Below the pieces are notes generated by a model. It was not told the origin of the DNA. It worked only from the letters and a program-made list of their open reading frames with translations, and made no database searches. The translations under genes and the position numbers were made by a program. Positions 43,741 through 52,850 of a stretch of DNA of 64,000 bases are shown piece by piece (position 1 is the first letter of the stretch; each line of letters starts with the position of its first letter). Origin of the DNA: Lunatimonas salinarum (GTDB lineage: Bacteria; Bacteroidota; Bacteroidia; Cytophagales; Cyclobacteriaceae); contig NZ_JACVCV010000010.1 in assembly GCF_017811155.1 (NCBI RefSeq), forward strand, positions 62,001-126,000. Reading direction: 5' to 3'.

Positions 43741-44340
43741 ATGGCTGACGGGCAAAAGGAGTTTTTAAGCAAAGAATTCATTTTTGAGCTGCGCACGGGC
43801 AGTGAAAAAGCCTTTGCAGTACTTTTTGATCAATATGCAGGGCAAATATACCGATACAGCAGGAGGTTTGGGCTAAGCCACGAGGATTCGGAGGGAATTA
43901 TCCAAGATGTATTTATTAAGATCTGGCAAAAGCGATGTGATCTAGATCCCGATCGGGGTGTAAATGCTTACTTATATAAGGTGGCCAAATCGTACATCAT
44001 AAAGAAGAAAAAATCACTTCTGCTCGAAAAAGTGTTTACTCACTTAGACAATTTGGACACGAACGGTGTGCAGGTAGATGACCCCGAGCGGAGTCTTTTG
44101 ATCAATGACTTGCTTTCCTTGGTCTTTCGATGGGCAAAATCACTGCCCAAAGGACAAAGAGAGGTGTTTGAGCTTCGCAACAAGGAACATCTATCGATGG
44201 ACGAAATCGCAGAGCGGCTGAACATCTCCAAGCGAAAAGCCGAAAACAGGATCTATCAGGCAAACAAAACGCTTCGTTCAAAGGTCGCAACGGATAAACT
44301 ACTCCTGCTTGCCGGAACGGGGCTTACCGTATTCTTATGA
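43741..44340 (+). CDS. ECF RNA polymerase sigma factor of the PUL
   Basis: A 199-aa ECF sigma factor, a separate paralogue from the one at 24964. Region 2: AFAVLFDQYAGQIYRYSRRF, GIIQDVFIKIWQK. Region 4: LPKGQREVFELRNKEHLSMD, EIAERLNISKRKAENRIYQ (recognition helix). Followed at 104 bases by a FecR anti-sigma gene and the SusC/SusD pair, so it should direct transcription of the glycan-uptake operon when the substrate is sensed through SusC. The last 12 residues are hydrophobic (LLLLAGTGLTVFL), which is unusual in this family but may just be a C-terminal extension. Confidence 0.93.
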   Translation: MADGQKEFLSKEFIFELRTGSEKAFAVLFDQYAGQIYRYSRRFGLSHEDSEGIIQDVFIKIWQKRCDLDPDRGVNAYLYKVAKSYIIKKKKSLLLEKVFTHLDNLDTNGVQVDDPERSLLINDLLSLVFRWAKSLPKGQREVFELRNKEHLSMDEIAERLNISKRKAENRIYQANKTLRSKVATDKLLLLAGTGLTVFL

Positions 44341-44443
44341 AATGACTTATTTTATTAGATTTTTGGCAAAAAAAATCGCCTTATATTAGATACGGCATAA
44401 AAATCATTTTTTTTTAAGCATAAGTGCATTCTACAGGCTATTA

Positions 44444-45478
44444 ATGGGTAGAAATGCGCGTGTTTATATGATCAAGAAGTTACTCAACAAATTACATCAG
44501 GGAAGACTTTCCAGAAAAGAAAGTAAGGAATTGGCCAAATGGTTAAAGAGCCCTGCCTCCGATAGTTTTTTTAATGAAAAGTACGATCAACTGATTGAAG
44601 AGATGGGAGCTGACGATGGGGAAACTCTTTCGGCAGATGAGCAGGCAAAGCTGAAACGGTCGGTCGTGCAGCGGATTCGGACGCTAAATGCAGAAGATTC
44701 CCATAGACGTGAGGTCGCCCGTCGCTTCCGCTGGGGCATTGCTGCATCTTTGACGCTGTTGATAGGGTTTGGGTGGTATTATAAAGAGCTGAATCAGCCC
44801 CAACTTGGGGTTGTTGAACAGATAGCGGTAGTCGAATGGATAGAAAAAGAAAACCCTGCAGGCAAAAAGACCCTGATACACCTTCCAGATGGTTCCAAGG
44901 TTTACCTAAACTCCGAAAGCAAGCTTTCCTATCGGAAGGATTTTGGTGATTTGCGGGAAGTAAAATTGTCCGGAGAAGCCTTTTTTGAAGTAGAAAAAGA
45001 CAGCCTACACCCTTTTACGGTGCAGGCAGAGAACCTAACCACCCACGTAATCGGCACCTCGTTTAATGTGCGTGCCTATCCTGAGGAGCAAGTATCCTCG
45101 GTCGTACTGACCAGTGGGGTGGTGGAAACCAGCGTACCCGGTTTGTCAAAATCTGAAACGCTCCGTCCAGGAGAGGGACTATCCGTTTCAAAGGCCACCC
45201 CGCTGAACTTCCGAAAATTTACAGCGGATGTAGAAGCGGTGCAATATTGGAGGGAAGGGATACTCCACTTTGAAGGAGTCTCATTTTCGGAACTTGTGCG
45301 GATTCTCGAACGATGGTACGGGGTAGAGATTGAAGTTAAGGGCAACATGCCCCAAGGAAGAGGCTTTAACGGCACATTTAAGCAGCAGGAAACCCTAGTC
45401 AATGTGCTTGAAGCCATGCAATTCGCAAGGCCTTTTCACTATCAAACCTATGATAAAAAAGTTTCTGTTCAATTCTAA
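44444..45478 (+). CDS. FecR-family anti-sigma regulator of the PUL
   Basis: A 344-aa protein. The first ATG (44444) gives MGRNARVYMIKK; the next ATG (44468), beginning MIKKLLNKLHQG, is an equally likely start. Cytoplasmic part to about residue 88, a membrane helix near 96-112 (WGIAASLTLLIGFGWYY), a FecR domain (LIHLPDGSKVYLNSESKLSY, VIGTSFNVRAYPEEQVSSVV), and a DUF4974 C-terminal domain (LHFEGVSFSELVRILERWYG, FNGTFKQQETLVNVLEAMQF). It should sense the STN domain of the SusC protein at 45628 and hold the ECF factor inactive. Confidence 0.92.
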   Translation: MGRNARVYMIKKLLNKLHQGRLSRKESKELAKWLKSPASDSFFNEKYDQLIEEMGADDGETLSADEQAKLKRSVVQRIRTLNAEDSHRREVARRFRWGIAASLTLLIGFGWYYKELNQPQLGVVEQIAVVEWIEKENPAGKKTLIHLPDGSKVYLNSESKLSYRKDFGDLREVKLSGEAFFEVEKDSLHPFTVQAENLTTHVIGTSFNVRAYPEEQVSSVVLTSGVVETSVPGLSKSETLRPGEGLSVSKATPLNFRKFTADVEAVQYWREGILHFEGVSFSELVRILERWYGVEIEVKGNMPQGRGFNGTFKQQETLVNVLEAMQFARPFHYQTYDKKVSVQF

Positions 45479-45490
45479 AATTGATTGCCT

Positions 45491-45580
45491 ATGAAAAAAA
45501 ATCCGGCAAGGTACGGGAATACCTCACCGGAAGATCAGATCAAACCAAATGCCGTTGAGGTGGCACAGCGGGAACTGTAA
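45491..45580 (+). CDS. Putative 29-aa mini-ORF between fecR and susC
   Basis: ATG 45491 to TAA 45578-45580, starting 12 bases after the FecR stop, encodes MKKNPARYGNTSPEDQIKPN and nine more residues. Flanking DNA has direct-repeat-like stretches (GTACGGGAATACCTCA and GGTACCTCA). Could be a leader or a small translated product; evidence is position and an intact frame only. Confidence 0.25.
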   Translation: MKKNPARYGNTSPEDQIKPNAVEVAQREL

Positions 45581-45627
45581 GGTACCTCAACTAAGTGAAA
45601 ACCAAGTTTAATCTAACGTTCTAAATT

Positions 45628-48600
45628 ATGAAAAATTTATTACGCATACTACTTATGTCAGTCAAATTTGTACTGTATGGATATGCTTGTTTGTTGATGA
45701 CGATGACCTCTGTGGTGGCCCACACGGCCAACGGTCAGGTAAAAAGCATCGATGAAATCAGTATTGACCTAAAAGACCAATCCATTCGCGTAAAGCAGCT
45801 ATTTGCCTATATCGAAAAAACGACGGATTTGCGATTTTTTTATTTTGACAAAAACCTTGACCTAAACCAAGAGATCAACCTTTCGGGCAAGGCTAAGTGG
45901 GTTTCGGATGTATTGGCCGAAGTTACTGCCCACTCAAACCTAAAATTTAAGCAGATTAACAACACCATCTCGGTAAACCGTAGGGAAGCGGAGGAGGTAG
46001 AGGCCCAGGAGTTGGTTTTTAAAACCGTGACCGGGATTGTTAGGGATAACGACGGCGAACCACTTCCAGGGGTTACTGTCTTTGTTGAAGGTGCCACTTC
46101 GGGTACCGTGACAGATCTCGATGGTAGGTTCTCGCTAGAAGCCCCTGAAGAGGGATTTCTTATCTTTTCATTTATTGGATTTAGAAGAGAACGGGTTAAC
46201 CTAGCTACTGCCAGTTCCTTTGACATAACCCTTCAGCCTGACAATACGACGCTACAGGAAGTGGTGGTGACGGGCTACGGAAGTCAGCTTAAGCGCGAAG
46301 TAACAGGAAGCATCTCTTCCGTCAAAGGCGATGACCTCGCACGGGTGCAGGTGCCTTCCTTTGATGCGGCCCTTCAGGGACGAGCTGCCGGGGTGCAGGT
46401 GAATCAAGGCAGCGGGGTGCCCGGTGCGCCTTCAAGGATACTGATACGCGGTACCTCCTCCATCTCGGCAGGTTCAGAACCGCTTATCGTGGTGGATGGG
46501 TTTCCACTTACGCAGGAGCTAACAGGACAGGGTGGAATCAACTCCTTTATGTCTATCAATCCAGCCGACATCGAAGATATCCAGATTTTAAAGGATGCCG
46601 CGGCCACGGCCATTTACGGATCAAGGGGTGCAAACGGCGTAATCTTGGTTACCACCAAATCGGGCAAAGATGGGAAAAGCAGCGTTAACTTTAACTATAG
46701 CTATGGTGTGCAGCAACCGGTAAATATGGTGGAAATGGCCGGTGGATCCCAATGGCTCCGAATGGTGGATCAGTCATTCGCAAACGATGGCTTTGACCGT
46801 CCTTGGGATCCGGTTGTAGATGGGGGACTCGTAAGCGCCTTCATTGATGCACCTAACGAATACCTTACCCGTCAAATGGTCGAGCAAGTCGCTGCATCAG
46901 GTGGGACCGATTGGTTATCGCCTATCTGGAGACAGGGCTCTATCGAGGATGTAAACCTCTCCGCCACGCGTGGAAATGCTCGATCATCCTACTTTATTTC
47001 ACTGCGCTACCAAGACCACAAAGGACTGATGAATGCGCAACGCCTACGCACTTATGGGCTGCGGGCAAACTTGGACTTCTCGATATTGGACAATCTAAAA
47101 ACGGGACTACGGACAAATTTCAACTACTTCGAAAACCAGCAAGGTCAATTGGGAGGGAGCAACGAAGCTAATCCAAACGGCGGACGGCCCGACAGAGGAA
47201 ACCGAGGTGGTTACGGTGCCGCATTGGGGGGAGCAGTACCCGTTCTGCCAATTTTTATGCAGGATGGCAGCTACTTTGATCCCAGAGGAGGCCGGAATCC
47301 CATAGTCGCCAACCTCCCAAACAATTATTTTGACAGGGCTGAGAATTATCGAAATATCAGCAACCTCTTTGCCGAGTACACGCCTATAGAAGGCTTGAGT
47401 CTACGTGGGGAAGTGGCCATAGATACCTGGTATACAAAGTCCACCTACCATACAAGCAATGTAGTCCGGATTTCACGGTATGGAGAGGTAGGCAATACCC
47501 TTCGGAATAACCTTAATCTAAACGCCTATGCGACGTATAACAAATCCATTGGAGACCACAATTTTAATTTAGTCGCCGGGGCAGAGCGGCAACGGCGTAA
47601 CTTTTTCCGAACCGATGCCCGGGCAGAAAATCTAGTTTCTTCCGATATCAATATTGGTGAAACTGCCGGAAATAATGTGATCTCTTTGGTAACGGGTACC
47701 TTTCCTGAGTTTAGGATCCAAAGTTATTTTGGCAGGTTAAATTACAATTATAAGGATAAGTACTATGCGATGGCGAGTTTCCGCCGGGATGGGGCATCGG
47801 TCTTTGGCAGAGACAATCGATATGGCCAGTTTCCCGCCCTTTCTGGTGGATGGATCATCAGTGAAGAGGACTTCGCCAGTAATCTGGGACCATTGGAGTT
47901 TCTTAAGCTGCGTGCCAGCTTTGGCCGTACCGGAAATGCGGACATTCCGAATGTATTGGAAAATCAATACGTAACCTGGCCGGCCTATTCCTTCGGTTCG
48001 GGTATCGTACAGAGTGTGATTGGCGTTCCGGATATTCAGTGGGAAGAGATCAATACGGTAGATGCATCATTGGATTTTGAAGCCTATGACTCGAGAATAA
48101 GCGGATCCATCGGTTTTTATCAACAAGATGTAAAGAACATGCTTCTTTTGAATCCGATCCCCCCATCCCAAGGGATCCTTCTAGGGACCTCAGCTATTTG
48201 GACCAACATCGGTGACCTGCGCAATAGGGGGATGGAGTTTTCCCTAAATACGGTGAATGTGGACTCTCCGAGTGGATTTAGGTGGAGGACGGACTTTAAC
48301 CTCACGCTGATCAGAGACCGGGTCATGCGACTAGTCCCTCGCTTGGATGAAAATAACCTGGGAATTGTGCAGGGGTCCACGATAACCCGGGCTGGTGGCC
48401 GCTTGGGTACCTATTTCATGGCCGAACATGCCTTTATTGATCCAGCAACTGGCTATGAGTACATCTATGAGATTGACCGCGATCTGTTTGCAGAAACTGG
48501 AATCATCGAAAAAACCGGTGAGACGCTGCTGGCTACTCCCGCAAATGCCCAACAAAACCGGGTGGAGCTCGAGGGCAAAAGTGGACTACCCACCTATTTT

Positions 48601-49116
48601 GGAGGGTTTCAAAACACCTTTAGTTACAAAGGGCTGGAGCTAGTCGTGTTTTTCTCCTTCCAAGGCGGCAACTACCTGTATGATGGAAACCGAGTGGAGG
48701 TAGTCGGTGGATCACAATTCCGTGCGGATATCGAAGACCGCATGTGGACACCCGAAAACCCCAATGCCGAGTTACCACGGCAAAGCTACTTGAAACGGAC
48801 GCTGGAAAACGAACCGATTGCACGTCCGGGTTCTACGTCACTCTATCTTCAGGATGGAGATTTTATCCGGCTGCGCAACGTTCAGCTAAGCTACAATCTT
48901 CCCCAAAATTGGATATCTAAAGCTAAAATTCAGAACGCACGTGTTTATGTAAATGCGACGAATCTACTGACGTTCACCAAGTATGACGGCTTTGATCCGG
49001 AGGTGGCCAACTTTGACTCTAACAGGCAAAATAGAAACCTCACGCAGGGTTTTGTCGGTGGCACTCCCTTCCCTCAATTAAGAACCGTGACAGGTGGCGT
49101 TTCATTTACTTTTTAA
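45628..49116 (+). CDS. SusC/RagA-family TonB-linked outer-membrane transporter with STN domain
   Basis: A 1162-aa channel that imports oligosaccharides across the outer membrane with TonB energy. Signal region about 1-36 (ending AHTANGQ); STN domain about 40-110 (VKQLFAYIEKTTDLRFFYFD), needed for signalling to FecR; carboxypeptidase-regulatory-like domain about 130-215 (VTGIVRDNDGEPLPGVTVFV); plug with the SusC signature (VTGYGSQLKREVTGSISSVK, LIRGTSSISAGSEPLIVVDG, IQILKDAAATAIYGSRGANG) and a large barrel ending GFVGGTPFPQLRTVTGGVSF. It is paired with the SusD-like lipoprotein 20 bases downstream. Full family length. Confidence 0.96.
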   Translation: MKNLLRILLMSVKFVLYGYACLLMTMTSVVAHTANGQVKSIDEISIDLKDQSIRVKQLFAYIEKTTDLRFFYFDKNLDLNQEINLSGKAKWVSDVLAEVTAHSNLKFKQINNTISVNRREAEEVEAQELVFKTVTGIVRDNDGEPLPGVTVFVEGATSGTVTDLDGRFSLEAPEEGFLIFSFIGFRRERVNLATASSFDITLQPDNTTLQEVVVTGYGSQLKREVTGSISSVKGDDLARVQVPSFDAALQGRAAGVQVNQGSGVPGAPSRILIRGTSSISAGSEPLIVVDGFPLTQELTGQGGINSFMSINPADIEDIQILKDAAATAIYGSRGANGVILVTTKSGKDGKSSVNFNYSYGVQQPVNMVEMAGGSQWLRMVDQSFANDGFDRPWDPVVDGGLVSAFIDAPNEYLTRQMVEQVAASGGTDWLSPIWRQGSIEDVNLSATRGNARSSYFISLRYQDHKGLMNAQRLRTYGLRANLDFSILDNLKTGLRTNFNYFENQQGQLGGSNEANPNGGRPDRGNRGGYGAALGGAVPVLPIFMQDGSYFDPRGGRNPIVANLPNNYFDRAENYRNISNLFAEYTPIEGLSLRGEVAIDTWYTKSTYHTSNVVRISRYGEVGNTLRNNLNLNAYATYNKSIGDHNFNLVAGAERQRRNFFRTDARAENLVSSDINIGETAGNNVISLVTGTFPEFRIQSYFGRLNYNYKDKYYAMASFRRDGASVFGRDNRYGQFPALSGGWIISEEDFASNLGPLEFLKLRASFGRTGNADIPNVLENQYVTWPAYSFGSGIVQSVIGVPDIQWEEINTVDASLDFEAYDSRISGSIGFYQQDVKNMLLLNPIPPSQGILLGTSAIWTNIGDLRNRGMEFSLNTVNVDSPSGFRWRTDFNLTLIRDRVMRLVPRLDENNLGIVQGSTITRAGGRLGTYFMAEHAFIDPATGYEYIYEIDRDLFAETGIIEKTGETLLATPANAQQNRVELEGKSGLPTYFGGFQNTFSYKGLELVVFFSFQGGNYLYDGNRVEVVGGSQFRADIEDRMWTPENPNAELPRQSYLKRTLENEPIARPGSTSLYLQDGDFIRLRNVQLSYNLPQNWISKAKIQNARVYVNATNLLTFTKYDGFDPEVANFDSNRQNRNLTQGFVGGTPFPQLRTVTGGVSFTF

Positions 49117-49135
49117 CCCCTAAACTGAAAAGAAG

Positions 49136-50680
49136 ATGAAAAAGAAAATATCATTCCATATCGTAGCTGCATTTGTAACAGCGCTTTTGGTTGGATCGCT
49201 CAGTTCTTGCGAAGATCAATGGCTCGAAGACGTTGGTTCCGTTTCAAACGGTTTTGCAGAACCCCGAAATACGCAAGACCTAGAACAATTGGTTAATGGG
49301 GCACTTTGGGTAGCCGGGGGTAGCGGTGGATTCCAAGGGATACACGGAAATCAGGCATTGTATTCAGCCACCATTTCGGACGTGGGGAAACTGATGGATG
49401 GCCTTGGCGTAGTAGGGCAAGATGCCATCGACTGGTATAACCGGGATTTTTCCAATAACGCGCACTCCCAACCCACCCGAAATTGGAATGCGGGATACGC
49501 CGTTTTGCTTGCATCGAATGCGGTCATTGACTGGATAGATCGAAATGGTGCATTTGACGATGCGGAAAGCCACTGGACCCCGAGGATTCTCGGTGAGGCC
49601 TATTGGCTTCGTGCTTGGGTGAACTTTGCTATGGTTCGGATTTTTGCCCCCCCATATGGCGCTGACAACAGTGCTCCGGCGATAATTATAAAAAATAGGA
49701 TGCCCAATTCAGCCTTTGATAACCCTGCACCAAGTACCGTGCAGGAGGTGTACGACCAAATCTTGGCTGATTTGGACCAAGCCATTGAGTTACTGCCAGA
49801 ACAGTATAATCCCGACCGTGATCCTCCGGCATACGTAGACCGGCAGGACCGAATGGCGGCCCACTTTCTGGCTATGCGGGTGAATTTTCAAATGCGTAAT
49901 TGGGCACAGGCCGAAGCACATGCAGATGTCATTCTGAACTCCGGACGCTATCCGCTCGACCAAGACCCAATCGAAGCTTGGAACAAGGATCAATTCGGAG
50001 ACAAAGGAAATGAAGTGGTGTTTCAGTACGTCACATCCGGTCCGCAAACCAATTGGAAACCACCCGTGGTCTCTCGATGGTTGGGGTATTCCGATCCCAA
50101 CGGCCGTTGGAATTTGACAAATCGGTTCAACAACAACCAAATCATGTCGCTTAGCGAGCATTTTAAGTCTATCACCGGTTGGGATAACCACGAAGAGGCT
50201 ATGAATGACAAGCGATACCAGCAATTGTTTATTTCCTTCGGGCCCAACGAAGATCCCCGACCTGCCTATCAGGGCCTCACCTCCAGAGAAGTTTGGGGAC
50301 ACAAATGGTACCGTGCCGGCGAGGCCGAAGCGTCCAACCGGGTATCCAGCCTTCCGTTGATGCGATCCGCGGAAGCCTATCTCACCCGATCCATCCTGCG
50401 TTTTATGCGGGGTGACGAAGCTGGCGCAAGGGCAGACTTGAATGTAGTTCGGAATCGCGCCGGACTGGAAAGTTTCACCGGTGCACTCAGCGAAGACGTG
50501 ATAGAGGCAGAGCGTATGCGGGAACTGGTATTTGAAGATGACAGGCTGTACTACTTGCAAGCCATGGAAAAGCCTATTCCAAACGGAGACCGTGGACCAG
50601 GCAGCATCGCTTGGACTGCACGCACTTGGCAGCCTATCCCGCAGACAGAATTGGATTTAAATCCCAATATTCAGCGGTAA
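49136..50680 (+). CDS. SusD/RagB-family glycan-binding lipoprotein
   Basis: A 514-aa surface lipoprotein that forms a lid on the SusC channel. Lipobox about LSSC (Cys25, GSLSSCEDQWLED). Typical SusD-family segments: WNAGYAVLLASNAVIDWID, ILGEAYWLRAWVNFAMVRIF (first tetratricopeptide-like helices), TVQEVYDQILADLDQAIELL, AAHFLAMRVNFQMRNWAQAE, and the C-terminal LPLMRSAEAYLTRSILRFMR, followed by RERMRELVFEDDRLYY-like AERMRELVFEDDRLYYLQAM. It ends QTELDLNPNIQR, the usual SusD finish. Operon partner of the SusC gene. The next ORF starts immediately after its stop. Confidence 0.95.
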   Translation: MKKKISFHIVAAFVTALLVGSLSSCEDQWLEDVGSVSNGFAEPRNTQDLEQLVNGALWVAGGSGGFQGIHGNQALYSATISDVGKLMDGLGVVGQDAIDWYNRDFSNNAHSQPTRNWNAGYAVLLASNAVIDWIDRNGAFDDAESHWTPRILGEAYWLRAWVNFAMVRIFAPPYGADNSAPAIIIKNRMPNSAFDNPAPSTVQEVYDQILADLDQAIELLPEQYNPDRDPPAYVDRQDRMAAHFLAMRVNFQMRNWAQAEAHADVILNSGRYPLDQDPIEAWNKDQFGDKGNEVVFQYVTSGPQTNWKPPVVSRWLGYSDPNGRWNLTNRFNNNQIMSLSEHFKSITGWDNHEEAMNDKRYQQLFISFGPNEDPRPAYQGLTSREVWGHKWYRAGEAEASNRVSSLPLMRSAEAYLTRSILRFMRGDEAGARADLNVVRNRAGLESFTGALSEDVIEAERMRELVFEDDRLYYLQAMEKPIPNGDRGPGSIAWTARTWQPIPQTELDLNPNIQR

Positions 50681-52843
50681 ATGATTGGGAAGTCAATGCT
50701 TTCGGAAAAGCCCCGACGAGGGCTTTTCCGAATTTTTTTCTCCGCGATCTGCTGGCTAGCCTCCACTTGTGTTTTTGCGCAAGAGAATAGCCTATCCCTC
50801 GACTATCCCGATGAAGCTGGATTTCAACAGCGAATATCCGGAAAATTGGCCCTGATCGCGGAACAGCCCGTTGGTAGGCGATTTTTCGGAAATGCCGTTT
50901 GTCCGGACACCGGAAAGCCCTTCAAAACGCTCGCTTTAGAAGGTGAGCAGGTGTATTCTCCATTTACTGGAAGTGCAATAATTCAGGGTTCTACGGGCTA
51001 TTTTGGTGCCAAAGAACGTGGAGAAGATGGCCGCATCACCCGGTTTGGTGGCGATGCACTGAAAAAAGAGCTGGCTCCGGCAACCGCTAGACTACTTCTG
51101 GGCGTTGAAGAGCCGTTTGTAAAAGCCTTTCTGGGAATTCCCGGAAATATGAATCAGCAATATCACTTTGCAGCCAAAAACTGGGCACGGTTTTATCCAC
51201 TGTTAAGCGATCAGATGTCCCAAACCTGGGAGAACGAATTTCAGCGGGCGGTGGCCGCATACACCGAATCAACTAGACCTTCGGATGGATACCGGGTATA
51301 TGATCCGCTGTCTACGCCACACAATCTGGTCGGTGAGCCCGGTGAGCTGCTTGGCGGAAACAAAAAAGATGGCGGCACCGAAAATCACAAGGTCATGTGG
51401 CGGTCCTCCGCTTGGGTGTATTCCCACTATTTTCCGGAAGGAAGCCGTATCTCTCGCTGGCCTATACACGAGGTGGATTCCTTATCAAAAAAGTATTTCA
51501 GAGGGTTTTTAAAGGGACTTCTGACCACGGGCAATGGCGAATACGACTCCGAAATCTACTATCCGCACAGCATCGCAGGGCTGCTGAATATCTATGACTT
51601 TTGCCGCACCGACGAGGCAAAGGAATTGGCTCAGGCTATTTTAGACTATTATTTGATAACCCTTTCCATTAAATCTTACGATGGAGCCTTGTCCGGTGCA
51701 CAAAAGCGGGGGCCCAACCTGATGAATCAGGGTGGAGAGTTGAATACCTTCCTTCATTATTGGTTTGGCAGCGCTTTACTGGATGGAGACCACCCTTCCC
51801 TTCATCAAATTACCAGTAGCTATCGCCCTAATGGATTGATCTGGAATCTCTACCACAAAAATATTAAGACACCTTTCGAGCTGAAGATCGCCCGCCCCAC
51901 CTACCACATGGATCAGGCAAACGACGCCCAAGAGTATTTTTATGGAAGCAAAAACTTCGGATTGGGCAGTGTCTACCTCAACCGGTTGGACAATCCCAAT
52001 CAGCAGGTGCAGTGGTCACTCGTATATCGTACCCAAAAGGGCCCGGCAACCCTCGGTGGAGGACAGCCCTATCACGGTAGTCCTGGGGGGCATAGCCCAT
52101 ACACACAAACCATGCAGCATGGGCAAACGATCCTCGTCGCGGCAGGTGACACCCGACCGGTAGGATCCGGGGAATCGGAGGAATCCTACCAACGACGGTT
52201 GGTACTCGGAAAGGAGGCGCTGCGACAATTGGAACTACCCCCGCTGCCAGAGAATCCGTCGTTTGAGGCATGGATGAACAACTCCCGATTTCACCAAGCT
52301 TGTTGGTTATTTGTTCCGAAAGGAAGTGGCACAATCCATGAAATCCGAGGCAGAATTTTCCTTCATTCCGATGAGACCTACCTAAGTATTACACCTTTCA
52401 GTCCGACCTATTATTGGATTACTGCATCGGATTCCACTCGTCTAAGTGGCAAATTACAGGTGTTTGAAAAATACGATGTATTGGTTGTCACCGGATCATT
52501 GCCCGGATATGCGCTGGAAGTATACGAGCGGGACGATTTTTCCAGCTTTGCCGATCTGGTGAACAGGGTGCAAACAGAAACCTCAATCCAAGTCGATTCG
52601 GATTCATCGAAAATAGTTTATCACAATACAAAGGGGTGTACGCTGGAAATGGAATACCAGCACAATGGGCTGCGCGCCGAGGGATCCGTGGACGGGATGA
52701 AACTGGATTTTCAGAATTGGAGTCCCGCCGGAGTGTATACCTCCGATCTATTGAAGGTTGGGAATGGCTTGTTGGAGCTAGAATTGGATGGAGAAATACA
52801 ACATATCCAATACGATGATCGTGATGGAGTTACTCGAAAATAG
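50681..52843 (+). CDS. Large exported protein of unrecognised family, possible (alpha/alpha)-toroid polysaccharide lyase
   Basis: A 720-aa protein starting directly at the SusD stop (TAAATG); ATG 50696 is an alternative start. Signal segment about 15-34 (RIFFSAICWLASTCVFAQ). I cannot name a family. Residues about 60-400 look helical with conserved-looking sites GGTENHKVMW (Thr233-Glu-Asn-His236, Trp240) and GNGEYDSEIYYPHSIAGLLN (Glu287, Asp289), a pattern seen in (alpha/alpha)6-barrel lyases and chondroitinase-like enzymes; the C-terminal half (QANDAQEYFYGSKNFGLGSV, GGQPYHGSPGGHSPYT, SVDGMKLDFQNWSPAGVY) looks like beta sandwiches. Its place in the PUL between SusD and a heparinase-like gene supports a role in breaking acidic polysaccharide. 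Inference only. Confidence 0.6.
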   Translation: MIGKSMLSEKPRRGLFRIFFSAICWLASTCVFAQENSLSLDYPDEAGFQQRISGKLALIAEQPVGRRFFGNAVCPDTGKPFKTLALEGEQVYSPFTGSAIIQGSTGYFGAKERGEDGRITRFGGDALKKELAPATARLLLGVEEPFVKAFLGIPGNMNQQYHFAAKNWARFYPLLSDQMSQTWENEFQRAVAAYTESTRPSDGYRVYDPLSTPHNLVGEPGELLGGNKKDGGTENHKVMWRSSAWVYSHYFPEGSRISRWPIHEVDSLSKKYFRGFLKGLLTTGNGEYDSEIYYPHSIAGLLNIYDFCRTDEAKELAQAILDYYLITLSIKSYDGALSGAQKRGPNLMNQGGELNTFLHYWFGSALLDGDHPSLHQITSSYRPNGLIWNLYHKNIKTPFELKIARPTYHMDQANDAQEYFYGSKNFGLGSVYLNRLDNPNQQVQWSLVYRTQKGPATLGGGQPYHGSPGGHSPYTQTMQHGQTILVAAGDTRPVGSGESEESYQRRLVLGKEALRQLELPPLPENPSFEAWMNNSRFHQACWLFVPKGSGTIHEIRGRIFLHSDETYLSITPFSPTYYWITASDSTRLSGKLQVFEKYDVLVVTGSLPGYALEVYERDDFSSFADLVNRVQTETSIQVDSDSSKIVYHNTKGCTLEMEYQHNGLRAEGSVDGMKLDFQNWSPAGVYTSDLLKVGNGLLELELDGEIQHIQYDDRDGVTRK

Positions 52844-52850
52844 ATATACT

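Noticed and set aside
49790-50560. 256-aa antisense ORF opposite the SusD gene
   Set aside because: It lies entirely inside the well-supported SusD coding sequence, has no family features and the composition expected of an opposite-strand shadow in a GC-moderate genome.
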